Source of the DNA: Acidobacteriota bacterium
GTDB lineage: Bacteria; Acidobacteriota; Vicinamibacteria; Vicinamibacterales; UBA2999
Assembly: GCA_016213695.1 (NCBI GenBank)
Contig: JACQZV010000034.1
Span: forward strand, 1 to 51,392
Reading direction: 5' to 3'
DNA length: 51,392 nt
The position numbers were made by a program, and so were the translations under genes. Below the pieces are notes generated by a model. It was given only the letters and a program-made list of their open reading frames with translations. It searched no databases and was not told where the DNA came from. Below are positions 44,651 through 51,392 of this stretch, in pieces. Each line of letters opens with the position of its first letter. Within the stretch, counting starts at the first letter, position 1.

Positions 44651-46260
44651 TTAGTCGAAACCGACTGGCTATCGGTATTCTCGGTCCATTGCCAGATGGT
44701 GAACAGAGGATCACGATCCGACGTGGGCACCCGGAAATGCCGCCGCACGGCGCGGGCGCGCTGATTCCAGGCCAGAAACAGCGCCGGGGGATCCTCGAGG
44801 AGGACGCGCTGGAGCCGGCTCACGGCCGAGCGGACGGCGCCCTCGTTGATGGACGTGCGAAGCACGTCGAACAATCTTGCGGCCTCGGCGTTGTCGTAGC
44901 CGAACGCGTGCAGCCCGTCTCGGCGGGGAGCCCCCCAGAACACATGGGGCCTGGCAAAGGTGGGGCCGCTGATCATGTCCACCAGTACGGCCTGGAACCG
45001 TCCCTCCCGGATGCGTGCGTCGTAGTCCTGGATGGGCACGACCTCGAACATCATGTCGACTCCGACGTCGTACAGCTGCTTCTGCACATCGAGGCCGATG
45101 CGCTCCAGCAGCGTGAAGTCGGCCGGCAGGAGGCACGTAAAGCGCAGCCGCGCCGGGGGCCCCGGCGTTCCGCGGGCCGTCGCCGGGAGGTGCAATCCGG
45201 CCAGCTCGAGCGAGGCTTCCGCCCCTCCCGGATCGAACCTGAAGGGCTGGGCCGACCCGTCGTAAGCCCAGTGTCTCGGCCACAAGGGGCCGCTGGCTGC
45301 CTCTCCGTGGCCCTGCAGGACCCTCGCGATCAGCGCCTCCCGATTCACCGCCGCGTTCAGCGCCCGTCGAACCGCCGCTGAACGGAAAACCGGAGATTGT
45401 GAATTGAACGCAATGAGGAATTGAAAGCTGCGCGCGAATGAGATGACCTGAATGTCGTCGTTCTGGATGAACTCCACCGCTTCGGGAGGGACATCGGTCA
45501 CCATGTCCACCTCGCCGCGCAGAAGGCGTGACCACGACGTCCGGAGGTTGTCCGACGGGCGAATCACGATCCGTTCGATCTTCGGTGCCCCAGCGTAGTA
45601 GCGATCGAAACGTTCGAGCTCCACGCCCGTTGCCCTCGCGACCCGGCGGAACGCTCCGGTGCCGACGTTGTTCGGGCCGATGCTGAGCGGCAGGTCGAGG
45701 TCCTCTGGCAGAAACGCCGACGGCCTGGAGAGATCGAGGACCAACTGGAGATCACCCTCCGGCCGAACCGATGTGACGTCGGCCACCGAAGGGTAAAGCG
45801 CGCGCGTTGACGCACGTGCAATTGCACGGTTCAGCGCTTCAGCGGCGACGGTGGAGGTGAACGCGGTGCCGTCGTGGAACGTGACACCAGACCGAAGCTG
45901 CAACCGCAGCCGGCGACCCTCATCTTCCCAGTTCCAGCTTTCTGCCAGTCGAGGGAGGGCCCGTCCATCGACACTCAAGGAGGTCTGAGTCAGACCTTCG
46001 AGCGTGAGGACATTGATGAGCTGCGCCAGTCCAACTTCGGTTCCCGGGACAGCAGCTTCAGGAAAACCGACGGTCAGGACTCTTTGAGAAGGAGAATTCG
46101 CAACGTCGGGCCGCCCACAAGCCGAGCAGGCGATGCAAAAAACAACGCCGCACCACAACCGCAAGGTGGCGCGGCGTCTACGCAGACGGCCGGAGACTGA
46201 AGCCCTGAACGGGCTCTCTGCTACTTCTTGTCCTGAGGCGCGTCGCCCTCCACGACCCAT
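44647..46260 (-). CDS. Oligopeptide-type ABC substrate-binding lipoprotein (SBP_bac_5)
   Basis: About 537 aa. SBP family 5 features: 'VLTVGFPEAAVPGTEVGLAQ', 'LAESWNWEDEGRRLRLQLRSGVTFHDGTAFT', 'NNVGTGAFRRV', 'FDRYYAGAPKIERIVIRPSD' and 'FRSAAVRRALNAAVNREALI'. The export signal 'TLRLWCGVVFCIACSACGRP' has cysteines suitable for lipidation, though the lipobox is atypical. ATG 46260 overlaps the precursor-peptide gene by 40 bp in another frame; a later non-ATG start is possible. No permease or ATPase gene is linked, so a sensing role with the kinase, not import, is inferred. Confidence 0.82.
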   Translation of the reverse strand: MGRGGRRASGQEVAESPFRASVSGRLRRRRATLRLWCGVVFCIACSACGRPDVANSPSQRVLTVGFPEAAVPGTEVGLAQLINVLTLEGLTQTSLSVDGRALPRLAESWNWEDEGRRLRLQLRSGVTFHDGTAFTSTVAAEALNRAIARASTRALYPSVADVTSVRPEGDLQLVLDLSRPSAFLPEDLDLPLSIGPNNVGTGAFRRVARATGVELERFDRYYAGAPKIERIVIRPSDNLRTSWSRLLRGEVDMVTDVPPEAVEFIQNDDIQVISFARSFQFLIAFNSQSPVFRSAAVRRALNAAVNREALIARVLQGHGEAASGPLWPRHWAYDGSAQPFRFDPGGAEASLELAGLHLPATARGTPGPPARLRFTCLLPADFTLLERIGLDVQKQLYDVGVDMMFEVVPIQDYDARIREGRFQAVLVDMISGPTFARPHVFWGAPRRDGLHAFGYDNAEAARLFDVLRTSINEGAVRSAVSRLQRVLLEDPPALFLAWNQRARAVRRHFRVPTSDRDPLFTIWQWTENTDSQSVSTK

Positions 46261-46319
46261 GGGCAATAGTTCTGCGGTTTCCGCTCGGTGGTTGCCTTCT
46301 TGATGACGGTGATCTTCAT
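46221..46319 (-). CDS. Putative RiPP precursor peptide (32 aa)
   Basis: A 32-aa ORF starting 31 bp after the maturase stop, with GGAG eight bases before ATG 46317-46319. The N-terminal half 'MKITVIKKATTERKPQ' looks like a leader. The C-terminal part has the only Cys (19), flanked by aromatics in 'NYCPWVVEGDAPQDKK' (Tyr18, Trp21), a plausible core for a thioether, cyclophane or similar crosslink. Size, placement and the adjoining SPASM protein support a precursor role. There is no GG-type cleavage site and no peptidase gene nearby. Identification is inferential: short ORFs can occur by chance, but the ribosome site and operon position argue against that. Confidence 0.75.
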   Translation of the reverse strand: MKITVIKKATTERKPQNYCPWVVEGDAPQDKK

Positions 46320-46350
46320 GAGTGTACTCCGTTTCTGGTGAATGGCCGAT

Positions 46351-47781
46351 TCATGGATGGCTCGAAGCCACCTCCAATGCGGCGCGCTCCGCCAGGCCGA
46401 CGACGGCTGACTCGAACGCACCCTTGTGACATGACGGCTGATGCATGTCGGCAAGCTCGGTGTGCGCGGCCACGGAACACCCGCCGCCGCACACGGGAAC
46501 GAACGAACAATCTCCGCACTCGTCTTTCCTGGGACTCAGGCGCTCGAACCGCTCCGCGGCGGCCGCCCGCCGGCTCTCCTGCCGGCCGTCGATGTGGCCG
46601 GTCGACTCCGACTTCGACCCGGTGAACCCCGGGCACGCGTAGAGCGAGCCGTCGGGACCGATGGTGTGGGCGTGGCGCCGGTGAATCTCGCACGGGCCCA
46701 TGTGGACACCGTCGGGCGTGGGGAAGCCGCGCTTGCGCGTCTCGCTGCGGAGGAACGACATCTTCTCGTCAACGAAGTGGCACGAGTCGCAGACGCTCGA
46801 TCCGGTGAGCGCGCCGGCGCCCGCGCTCGTCATGCAGGTGCCGCCGAGCGGCTTGTCGTTGCCGCCCACGACCGTCAGCGGGATGACGCCCTTCGGGGCT
46901 GCAGCCTGTTCGAACGACTTAATGATCGGCTTGAAGTTGACCTTGGCGATCTTGTCGGCGAACTCCTGCTCGCGCAGAAAGTCGAGCAGCGCCGGATAGC
47001 TGTCCACAGACGACTCGTCAAAGTTGCCGCCGATCGTGATCGGCACCTTGTCGGCCACTTGCCGGACGTTCTCGATGATGCGGTCGAACGTTCCCTGACG
47101 GCCGCGCAGCGGGCGCATGCGGTTGTGTGTATCCCGATCGCCATCCAGCGTGATCTTGACGCCGTGGAGACCGCAGGGCACCAGACGATCGACCACTTCG
47201 GGCGTGAGCAGCAGCCCGTTCGTGATGAGGCTGATGCCTTGGGGGATGCCCCGTTCCGCGCACAGCGCGTGGCACCGCTCAGCCAGGAAGTACGCCACCG
47301 GCAGGTTGAGCAGCGGCTCGCCGCCGAACAGCGTGAGCACGAACTTCTCCGGGCGCAGTTCGTCGAGCCGCGTCTCGATCCACGCGGCAACCTCCGCCGC
47401 CGTCTCGAGCGACATCTTCTCCGCGAACTTGTTGTAGTCGCCGTGATCGCCCTGGAAGCAGTAGTCGCAGGCGAAGTTGCACTGCAGCGTCGTCAGCACC
47501 GTGACGCGCAGCTGCTCGGTGTCCTCGCGCAGCGTCTGGAAGTAGCCGTCGAGCGACGTGTTCTCCTGCTCCCGGCTCTCCACCAGAAACCCGTTCTCGA
47601 CGAGCGCCTCGATCGTCTCGCGCTCGTCCGTAGTGCGGGCCGACTCGCCGCGGGAAATGCGCTCCAGCAGGCCGGTGACGTCGGAGGAGGCAAGCAGCTG
47701 CGAGTCGGAAAAGGTGTTCATGAGGAACACTTCGTCCCGGTCGGGCAGCGGCACCTGCACGTTGAATCTCGAGGCCTGCAT
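46351..47781 (-). CDS. Radical SAM/SPASM peptide maturase
   Basis: 476 aa. An N-terminal domain of about 90 residues ('RFNVQVPLPDRDEVFLMNTF', then a winged-helix-like 'ETIEALVENGFLVES') may hold the peptide leader. Radical SAM cluster C101-C105-C108 ('LQCNFACDYCFQ') and 'LFGGEPLLN' at 151-159. The SPASM domain shows C364, G378-x4-C383, C422-x2-C425-x5-C431-x3-C435 and C451, a full ligand set for two auxiliary 4Fe-4S clusters; C316, C331 and C334 are extra. Such enzymes make C-S or C-C crosslinks in peptides. A sigma-54-type promoter lies about 70-90 bp upstream. Confidence 0.9.
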   Translation of the reverse strand: MQASRFNVQVPLPDRDEVFLMNTFSDSQLLASSDVTGLLERISRGESARTTDERETIEALVENGFLVESREQENTSLDGYFQTLREDTEQLRVTVLTTLQCNFACDYCFQGDHGDYNKFAEKMSLETAAEVAAWIETRLDELRPEKFVLTLFGGEPLLNLPVAYFLAERCHALCAERGIPQGISLITNGLLLTPEVVDRLVPCGLHGVKITLDGDRDTHNRMRPLRGRQGTFDRIIENVRQVADKVPITIGGNFDESSVDSYPALLDFLREQEFADKIAKVNFKPIIKSFEQAAAPKGVIPLTVVGGNDKPLGGTCMTSAGAGALTGSSVCDSCHFVDEKMSFLRSETRKRGFPTPDGVHMGPCEIHRRHAHTIGPDGSLYACPGFTGSKSESTGHIDGRQESRRAAAAERFERLSPRKDECGDCSFVPVCGGGCSVAAHTELADMHQPSCHKGAFESAVVGLAERAALEVASSHP

Positions 47782-47852
47782 ACGCGTCCAGTCCCTGCGA
47801 AGAAGTGAGTGGCCGCACCAACAGCGTTCGTTGCGGCTCGCGGACTGTCCTG

Positions 47853-47869
47853 AGCAACGCGTGTGCCGG
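47853..47869 (-). promoter_or_regulatory. Sigma-54-type -24/-12 promoter of the peptide operon
   Basis: On the minus strand the 17 bases CCGGCACACGCGTTGCT fit the consensus YTGGCACGRNNNTTGCW, with GG and GC at the required 10 bp spacing; only the T before GG and two bases after GGCAC differ. Predicted transcription start about 47842, leaving a 60-base leader before the maturase start. Confidence 0.72.
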
Positions 47870-47969
47870 CTCGGCCGTGCACAGCTTCGCTAGCCGATCA
47901 AAAGAAATTGCGAAGAGAAACGCCGAAACGGCAAGCAACTCGCATCCGGCCGCACACCGCACATACGGC

Positions 47970-47979
47970 CAACCGGTTG
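47970..47979. promoter_or_regulatory. Palindrome, possible enhancer site for the sigma-54 activator
   Basis: Perfect CAACCGGTTG about 100 bp upstream of the -24 element, the usual distance for activator binding. Only one copy is clear, so the role is tentative. Confidence 0.35.
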
Positions 47980-48064
47980 ACGTGTGGGGAGCCCGCACAA
48001 ACGCTCCACGCTGCGGGCGCCGCGCGTTTCAGTGGGTCTTTGCCCGTAAAGCGAGCAGGGTTGG

Positions 48065-48090
48065 CGGGCGGCCAAATTGTTGGCCGCCCG
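48065..48090 (-). terminator. Strong hairpin after the response-regulator gene
   Basis: Perfect 11 bp arms CGGGCGGCCAA / TTGGCCGCCCG with a 4-base loop, 24 bp downstream of the regulator stop. No T-run follows, so it may slow or process transcripts more than terminate them. Confidence 0.5.
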
Positions 48091-48113
48091 TACAGGCGTT
48101 TGTCTGGCCGGCG

Positions 48114-49502
48114 TCAGTTGCCGCGAATCTTGCGGGCCAGATCCCTGATGTCCAGCCGATCCATCTTGAACTTGAGCGTGCTGAGCGGAATGCCGAGCGT
48201 GCGCGCCGTGGCCGTGACGTTCCACCCGCCTTTTTCGAGCGCCCGGATGATGAAGTTGCGCTCGAAGGTCGAGACGGCCCGTTCGAGCAGGTTCTCGGTG
48301 GCGGGCCCCTGGGCGTCGAGCTGGGCCACGTGGAGCTCGTACGGGAGGTCTTCGTCGGTGATCCACTCCTTGTCGGACACCGCGACCAGCCGCTCGATCA
48401 GGTTTTCGAGCTCCCGGATGTTACCCGGCCACCAGTAGCCGCCGAGGATGCGCAGCGTCGAATCCGCAATCCCCTGGATGTTCTTGCGGAACTTGACGTC
48501 GTACCGGCGCAGGAAGAACCGGACGAGGTCCCCGAGATCCTCGATGCGGTCGCGCAGCGGCGGCATTTTGAGCGGGATGACATTCAGGCGGTAGTAGAGG
48601 TCTTCGCGGAAGGTGCCTTCCTTCACGGCGTTCTCGAGGTCGGTGTTGGTCGCGGCAATCAGCCGGAAGTCGGTTTTGATGGGGTGCGTGCCGCCGACGC
48701 GCTCGATTTCCCCCTCCTGAATGGCCCGGAGCAGCTTGGCCTGCAGCTCGTAGCGCAGGTCGCCCACTTCATCGAGGAACAGCGTCCCGCCCGTGGCGAG
48801 CTCGAACTTCCCGAGCTGTTGGCGGATGGCGCCGGTGAAGGCGCCCTTCTCGTGCCCGAAGAGCGCGCTCTCGACCAGCTCCCTGGGGATCGCCGCGAGG
48901 TTGACCGCGACAAACGGCGCCTCCGGCGCGCCCGACTCACGATGGATCATCCGCGCGAGCAGCTCCTTGCCGGTGCCGCTCTCGCCGAGGATCAGCACGG
49001 TGGCCGACAGTTTGGCCACCTTCCGGGCCATGTCGATCACGTCCCGGGTGGCCCGGCTCGGACCGACGATGAACTCGCGGTCGACCTGCTCGGCGACCTC
49101 GGCCCGCAGCCGAATCACGTGGCGGTTGAGGTCCTGGCGCTCGCTCGCGTTGGCCACCAGCGTGCGGAGGCCCTCCAGATCGAAGTCCTTCGAGACGAAG
49201 TGATAGGCGCCGTGGCGCATCGCCTCGATCGCGACGTCGAGCTCCTTGACGACCGAAATGACGATCACCTCGACGTACGGGTAGTTCTCCTTCGTGATCT
49301 TGAGGACCTCGAAGCCGCTGATACCGGGCAGCCGGACGTCGAGCAGCATCAGGTCGACGTCTTCCTTCTCCATCAGCTGCAGCGCCGTTTCGCCGGTCGC
49401 CGCGCGGAGCACGCGATAGTCCCGCTTGAGCAGCGCGGTCAGCGTATCCCGCATGCCTTCGTCATCGTCGACGACGAGAATGGTCTTCGTGCGCTCGGCC
49501 AT
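48114..49502 (-). CDS. NtrC-family sigma-54-dependent response regulator
   Basis: 462 aa from ATG 49500-49502. Receiver domain at residues 1-125 with acidic pocket 'VVDDDEG' and phospho-acceptor Asp55 ('[11 protein letters not shown]'). AAA+ domain: Walker A '[20 protein letters not shown]', sigma-54 contact loop '[11 protein letters not shown]', Walker B '[12 protein letters not shown]', R-finger region '[22 protein letters not shown]'. C-terminal Fis-type HTH '[23 protein letters not shown]'. Once phosphorylated it activates sigma-54 RNA polymerase. The nearest candidate target is the promoter 250 bp downstream of its own stop. Confidence 0.93.
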   Translation of the reverse strand: MAERTKTILVVDDDEGMRDTLTALLKRDYRVLRAATGETALQLMEKEDVDLMLLDVRLPGISGFEVLKITKENYPYVEVIVISVVKELDVAIEAMRHGAYHFVSKDFDLEGLRTLVANASERQDLNRHVIRLRAEVAEQVDREFIVGPSRATRDVIDMARKVAKLSATVLILGESGTGKELLARMIHRESGAPEAPFVAVNLAAIPRELVESALFGHEKGAFTGAIRQQLGKFELATGGTLFLDEVGDLRYELQAKLLRAIQEGEIERVGGTHPIKTDFRLIAATNTDLENAVKEGTFREDLYYRLNVIPLKMPPLRDRIEDLGDLVRFFLRRYDVKFRKNIQGIADSTLRILGGYWWPGNIRELENLIERLVAVSDKEWITDEDLPYELHVAQLDAQGPATENLLERAVSTFERNFIIRALEKGGWNVTATARTLGIPLSTLKFKMDRLDIRDLARKIRGN

Positions 49503-49530
49503 GGAAGTCGCCGCGAGTATAGCGCGCTCC

Positions 49531-49560
49531 TTGACACTTCCGAATTGCGTCCGATAAGGT
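49531..49560 (+). promoter_or_regulatory. Promoter of the lipoamide dehydrogenase gene
   Basis: -35 TTGACA (49531-49536) with a weak -10 (TAAGGT at 49555-49560 or GATAAG at 49553). On the opposite strand TATACT (49517-49522) is a candidate -10 for the response regulator, so the two divergent promoters overlap. Confidence 0.5.
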
Positions 49561-49566
49561 CGGGGG

Positions 49567-50973
49567 GTGTACGACCTGGTCGTCATCGGCGCCGGGACCG
49601 GCGGGTATGTCGCCGCCATCCGCGCCGCCCAGCTCGGCAAGACGGTCGCCGTCGTCGAGAGACAGAAATCGCTGGGCGGCACGTGCCTCATCTGGGGCTG
49701 CATTCCGACCAAAGCGCTGCTGGAGCACGCGCACGCGCTCGCGATCATCCAGAACGCGCAGGAATGGGGCGTGACGATGGCGCCCGCCGCGCCCGCCATC
49801 GACATGCGCAGGGTGCACGCGCGCAAGGACAAGATCGTGGCCGGCCTGACGAAGGGGATCGAGTTCCTGTTCAAGAAGAACAAGATCACCTGGATCAAAG
49901 GGACAGCGCGCCTGGCGGGCGACGGCAGGGTCGAGATCATCGACGGCGAGACGCAGACGCTCCAGGCGGCGGACATCATCATTGCCACCGGCTCCGCGCC
50001 GCGCAGCGTGCCGGGCGTCGAGATCGACGGCACGCGGATCATCACGAGCGACCAGGCGATCCATCTGCCCGAGCCGCCGGCGTCGCTCGTCATCCTCGGG
50101 AGCGGTGCGGTCGGCGTGGAGTTTGCGTCGATTTACCGGCGCTTCGGCAGCGCCGTCACGATCATCGAGCTGCTGCCGCGGCTCGTGCCGGCCGAAGACG
50201 AGGCGATCTCGGCCGAGCTCGAGAAAGCCTTCCGCCGGCGGGGCATCACGTCGCTGACGGGGACCCGCGTGAGGAAGGCGGCTGCCACGCCGAAGGGCGT
50301 CGAGATCCACGCGGAGACTCCCGATGGAGGGACGCAGACGCTCGGCGCCGACGTCCTGCTCGTCGCCACCGGCCGCGGGCCGGTCACCTCGGGGCTCGGC
50401 ATCGAGGAGCTCGGCGTCCGGCTGGACAAGGGCTACATCGCGGTGGATTCGCTGTACCGGACGTCGGTGCCGGGAATCGCCGCCGTCGGCGACGTGATCG
50501 CCCTCGACGGCGTCGCGCATCCGCAGCTCGCGCACGTCTCATCCGCCGAGGGTGTCATCGTGGCGGAGCGTCTGGCGGGCAGGGAGGTGCAGCCCATCAA
50601 CTACGACCACGTGCCGAGCTGCACCTACTGCGATCCGGAAATCGGCAGCGTCGGCCTGACCGAGGCCGAAGCGACGGCCCGGGGGTACAGCGTGCGCGTC
50701 GGGTCGTTCCCCTTTGGCGTGCTGGGCCGCGCCAAGATGGCTGGCGAGACCGACGGGTTCGTGAAGATCGTGGCCGAGACGCGGTACGATGAGGTGTTGG
50801 GCGTCCACATGATTGGGCCGAGGTCGACCGAGCTCATCGCGGAAGCGGTGCTGGCGCTTCGGCTCGAGTGCACCGTCGAAGAGCTGGTCCGGACGATGCA
50901 TGCTCATCCGACGTTCTCGGAAGCCTTCGGCGAAGCGGCCCACGCCGTGCACGGCGCCGCGATACATTTGTAG
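49567..50973 (+). CDS. lpdA: Dihydrolipoamide dehydrogenase (E3)
   Basis: 468 aa from GTG 49567 with GGGGG just before it. FAD motif 'LVVIGAGTGGYVAAIRAAQLG', redox-active disulfide in 'LGGTCLIWGCIPTKALLE', NAD motif 'LVILGSGAVGVEFASIYRRFG', 'IAAVGDVI' and the dimer-interface catalytic His-Glu region 'MHAHPTFSEAFGEAAHAVHG'. E3 reoxidises the lipoyl arm of 2-oxoacid dehydrogenase complexes or the glycine cleavage system. The lipoyl-bearing E2 gene starts 104 bp downstream, supporting an oxoacid-dehydrogenase role. Confidence 0.95.
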   Translation: MYDLVVIGAGTGGYVAAIRAAQLGKTVAVVERQKSLGGTCLIWGCIPTKALLEHAHALAIIQNAQEWGVTMAPAAPAIDMRRVHARKDKIVAGLTKGIEFLFKKNKITWIKGTARLAGDGRVEIIDGETQTLQAADIIIATGSAPRSVPGVEIDGTRIITSDQAIHLPEPPASLVILGSGAVGVEFASIYRRFGSAVTIIELLPRLVPAEDEAISAELEKAFRRRGITSLTGTRVRKAAATPKGVEIHAETPDGGTQTLGADVLLVATGRGPVTSGLGIEELGVRLDKGYIAVDSLYRTSVPGIAAVGDVIALDGVAHPQLAHVSSAEGVIVAERLAGREVQPINYDHVPSCTYCDPEIGSVGLTEAEATARGYSVRVGSFPFGVLGRAKMAGETDGFVKIVAETRYDEVLGVHMIGPRSTELIAEAVLALRLECTVEELVRTMHAHPTFSEAFGEAAHAVHGAAIHL

Positions 50974-51065
50974 GTCTTTGGTCTTTCGTCCTTTGTCTCT
51001 GGTGATAACCAGAGACCACCGGGACCAGAGACCAAAGACCAAAGACCAAAGACCAAAGACCAAAG
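50974..51065. repeat. ACCAAAG tandem repeat with an inverted counterpart
   Basis: Five perfect tandem heptamers ACCAAAG at 51031-51065, preceded by GACCAGAG units. The inverse words (GTCTTTGGTCTTTCGTCCTT and on) occupy 50974-51003, so the transcript can form a long imperfect hairpin between lpdA and the E2 gene. Confidence 0.75.
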
Positions 51066-51077
51066 ACTGAGCTCAGC

Positions 51078-51392
51078 ATGCCAACGCCCGTCGTGATGCC
51101 CCAGATGGGGGAGTCGATCGCCGAAGGGACGATCGTCCGGTGGATCAAGAAGGTCGGCGATCAGGTCGATCGTGACGAGCCGCTGCTGGAGATCACGACG
51201 GACAAGGTCGATGCCGAGATTCCCGCCCCGGCGGCCGGCGTCCTGACCGAAATCACGGTCAAGGAAGGCGAGACGGTCGCCGTCAACACGGTGGTCGGCA
51301 CCATCGGCCAGCCGGGCGAGACAGGAGCGGCGCCGCCGGACGCGAAGGCCGCGGCGCCGGTCTTGGCCGGCGCCCCGCCGGCGCCGCGGAAG
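51078..51392 (+). CDS. 2-oxoacid dehydrogenase E2 (lipoyl domain; 3' end outside window)
   Basis: 105 codons are present and the frame stays open at the window edge. The N-terminal biotinyl/lipoyl domain has 'VVMPQMGESIAEGTIVRWIK', 'VGDQVDRDEPLLEITTDKVD' (lipoyl-carrying Lys43) and 'EIPAPAAGVLTEITVKEGET', followed by an Ala/Pro-rich linker. The GESI/EGT start resembles succinyl- or branched-chain-type E2 subunits. The acyltransferase domain lies beyond the window, so the substrate class stays open. Follows lpdA, its functional partner. Confidence 0.9.
   Translation, partial: MPTPVVMPQMGESIAEGTIVRWIKKVGDQVDRDEPLLEITTDKVDAEIPAPAAGVLTEITVKEGETVAVNTVVGTIGQPGETGAAPPDAKAAAPVLAGAPPAPRK

Larger units (their letters stand above)
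47782..48113 (-). other. 332 bp regulatory gap upstream of the maturase
   Basis: No gene in either strand is convincing. It contains the sigma-54-type promoter (47853-47869), a 10 bp palindrome (47970-47979), the short inverted repeat GCCG-AAA-CGGC (47922-47932) and a strong hairpin just after the response-regulator stop (48065-48090). Confidence 0.6.

Noticed and set aside
44647..46260. Peptide import ABC transporter
   Set aside because: Only the binding protein is present; permease and ATPase genes are lacking and the gene is coupled to a kinase.
50974..51065. CRISPR-like repeat array
   Set aside because: Units are 7 bp and directly tandem without spacers, and there are no cas genes.

Overview
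The window is a high-GC bacterial chromosome segment. The gene style suggests an Acidobacteriota lineage close to Vicinamibacteria: secreted carboxypeptidase-regulatory-like and PKD proteins, a secreted acidobacterial-type protein opening near 'WTPPRTPDGQPDLQGFW', tandem PYROXD2-like oxidoreductases, and a palindrome that translates as 'VRLQPD'. This is inference; there is no rRNA or tRNA here to confirm it.

Layout. 1-2.1 kb: end of a Tad/Flp pilus cluster (tadB, tadC, TPR lipoprotein). 2.1-12.8 kb: PKD lipoprotein, glycine oxidase, MerR regulator, a solitary microcompartment shell protein, a DinB enzyme, a large secreted repeat protein, two PYROXD2-like oxidoreductases, a membrane protein and a GcvT-like protein. 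12.9-29.0 kb: housekeeping and metabolic genes (membrane-anchored MutS-like ATPase, MocR regulator, DUF2461, GlcD/D-LDH, topoisomerase IV A subunit, NYN-OST-HTH protein, topoisomerase IV B subunit, flavin reductase, MATE transporter, P5C dehydrogenase).

29.0-34.5 kb is an accessory island that can be read almost base by base. It is a degenerate chromosomal integron: an intI-like tyrosine recombinase reduced to an N-terminal fragment, an attI core, a HicBA cassette with its attC, and a PIN/ribbon-helix-helix cassette with a classical attC. Between the dead integrase and the attI core sits a 3,221 bp IS1-family element with 18 bp terminal inverted repeats and an 8 bp target duplication. This element carries passenger genes (a two-TM protein, a small basic protein, DUF3800, a coiled-coil/winged-helix-like protein, an XRE regulator) as well as its transposase. 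Copies of a dispersed 'CACGGAG' repeat lie in opposite orientation on both sides of the island.

34.5-42.4 kb: tandem FKBP isomerase, a GxxExxY protein framed by the same repeats, a SNF2-helicase plus N6-adenine methylase pair (candidate defence system, DISARM-like in part), an Smr protein and QueF. 42.4-49.5 kb: an HU-like protein, then a same-strand module of sigma-54 response regulator, radical SAM/SPASM maturase, 32-aa precursor-like peptide, oligopeptide-type substrate-binding lipoprotein and sensor histidine kinase. A good -24/-12 promoter stands before the maturase. I read this as a self-regulated system that makes, and may sense, a modified peptide; it is the most novel feature of the window. 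49.5 kb to the end: lipoamide dehydrogenase and the start of a 2-oxoacid dehydrogenase E2 gene.
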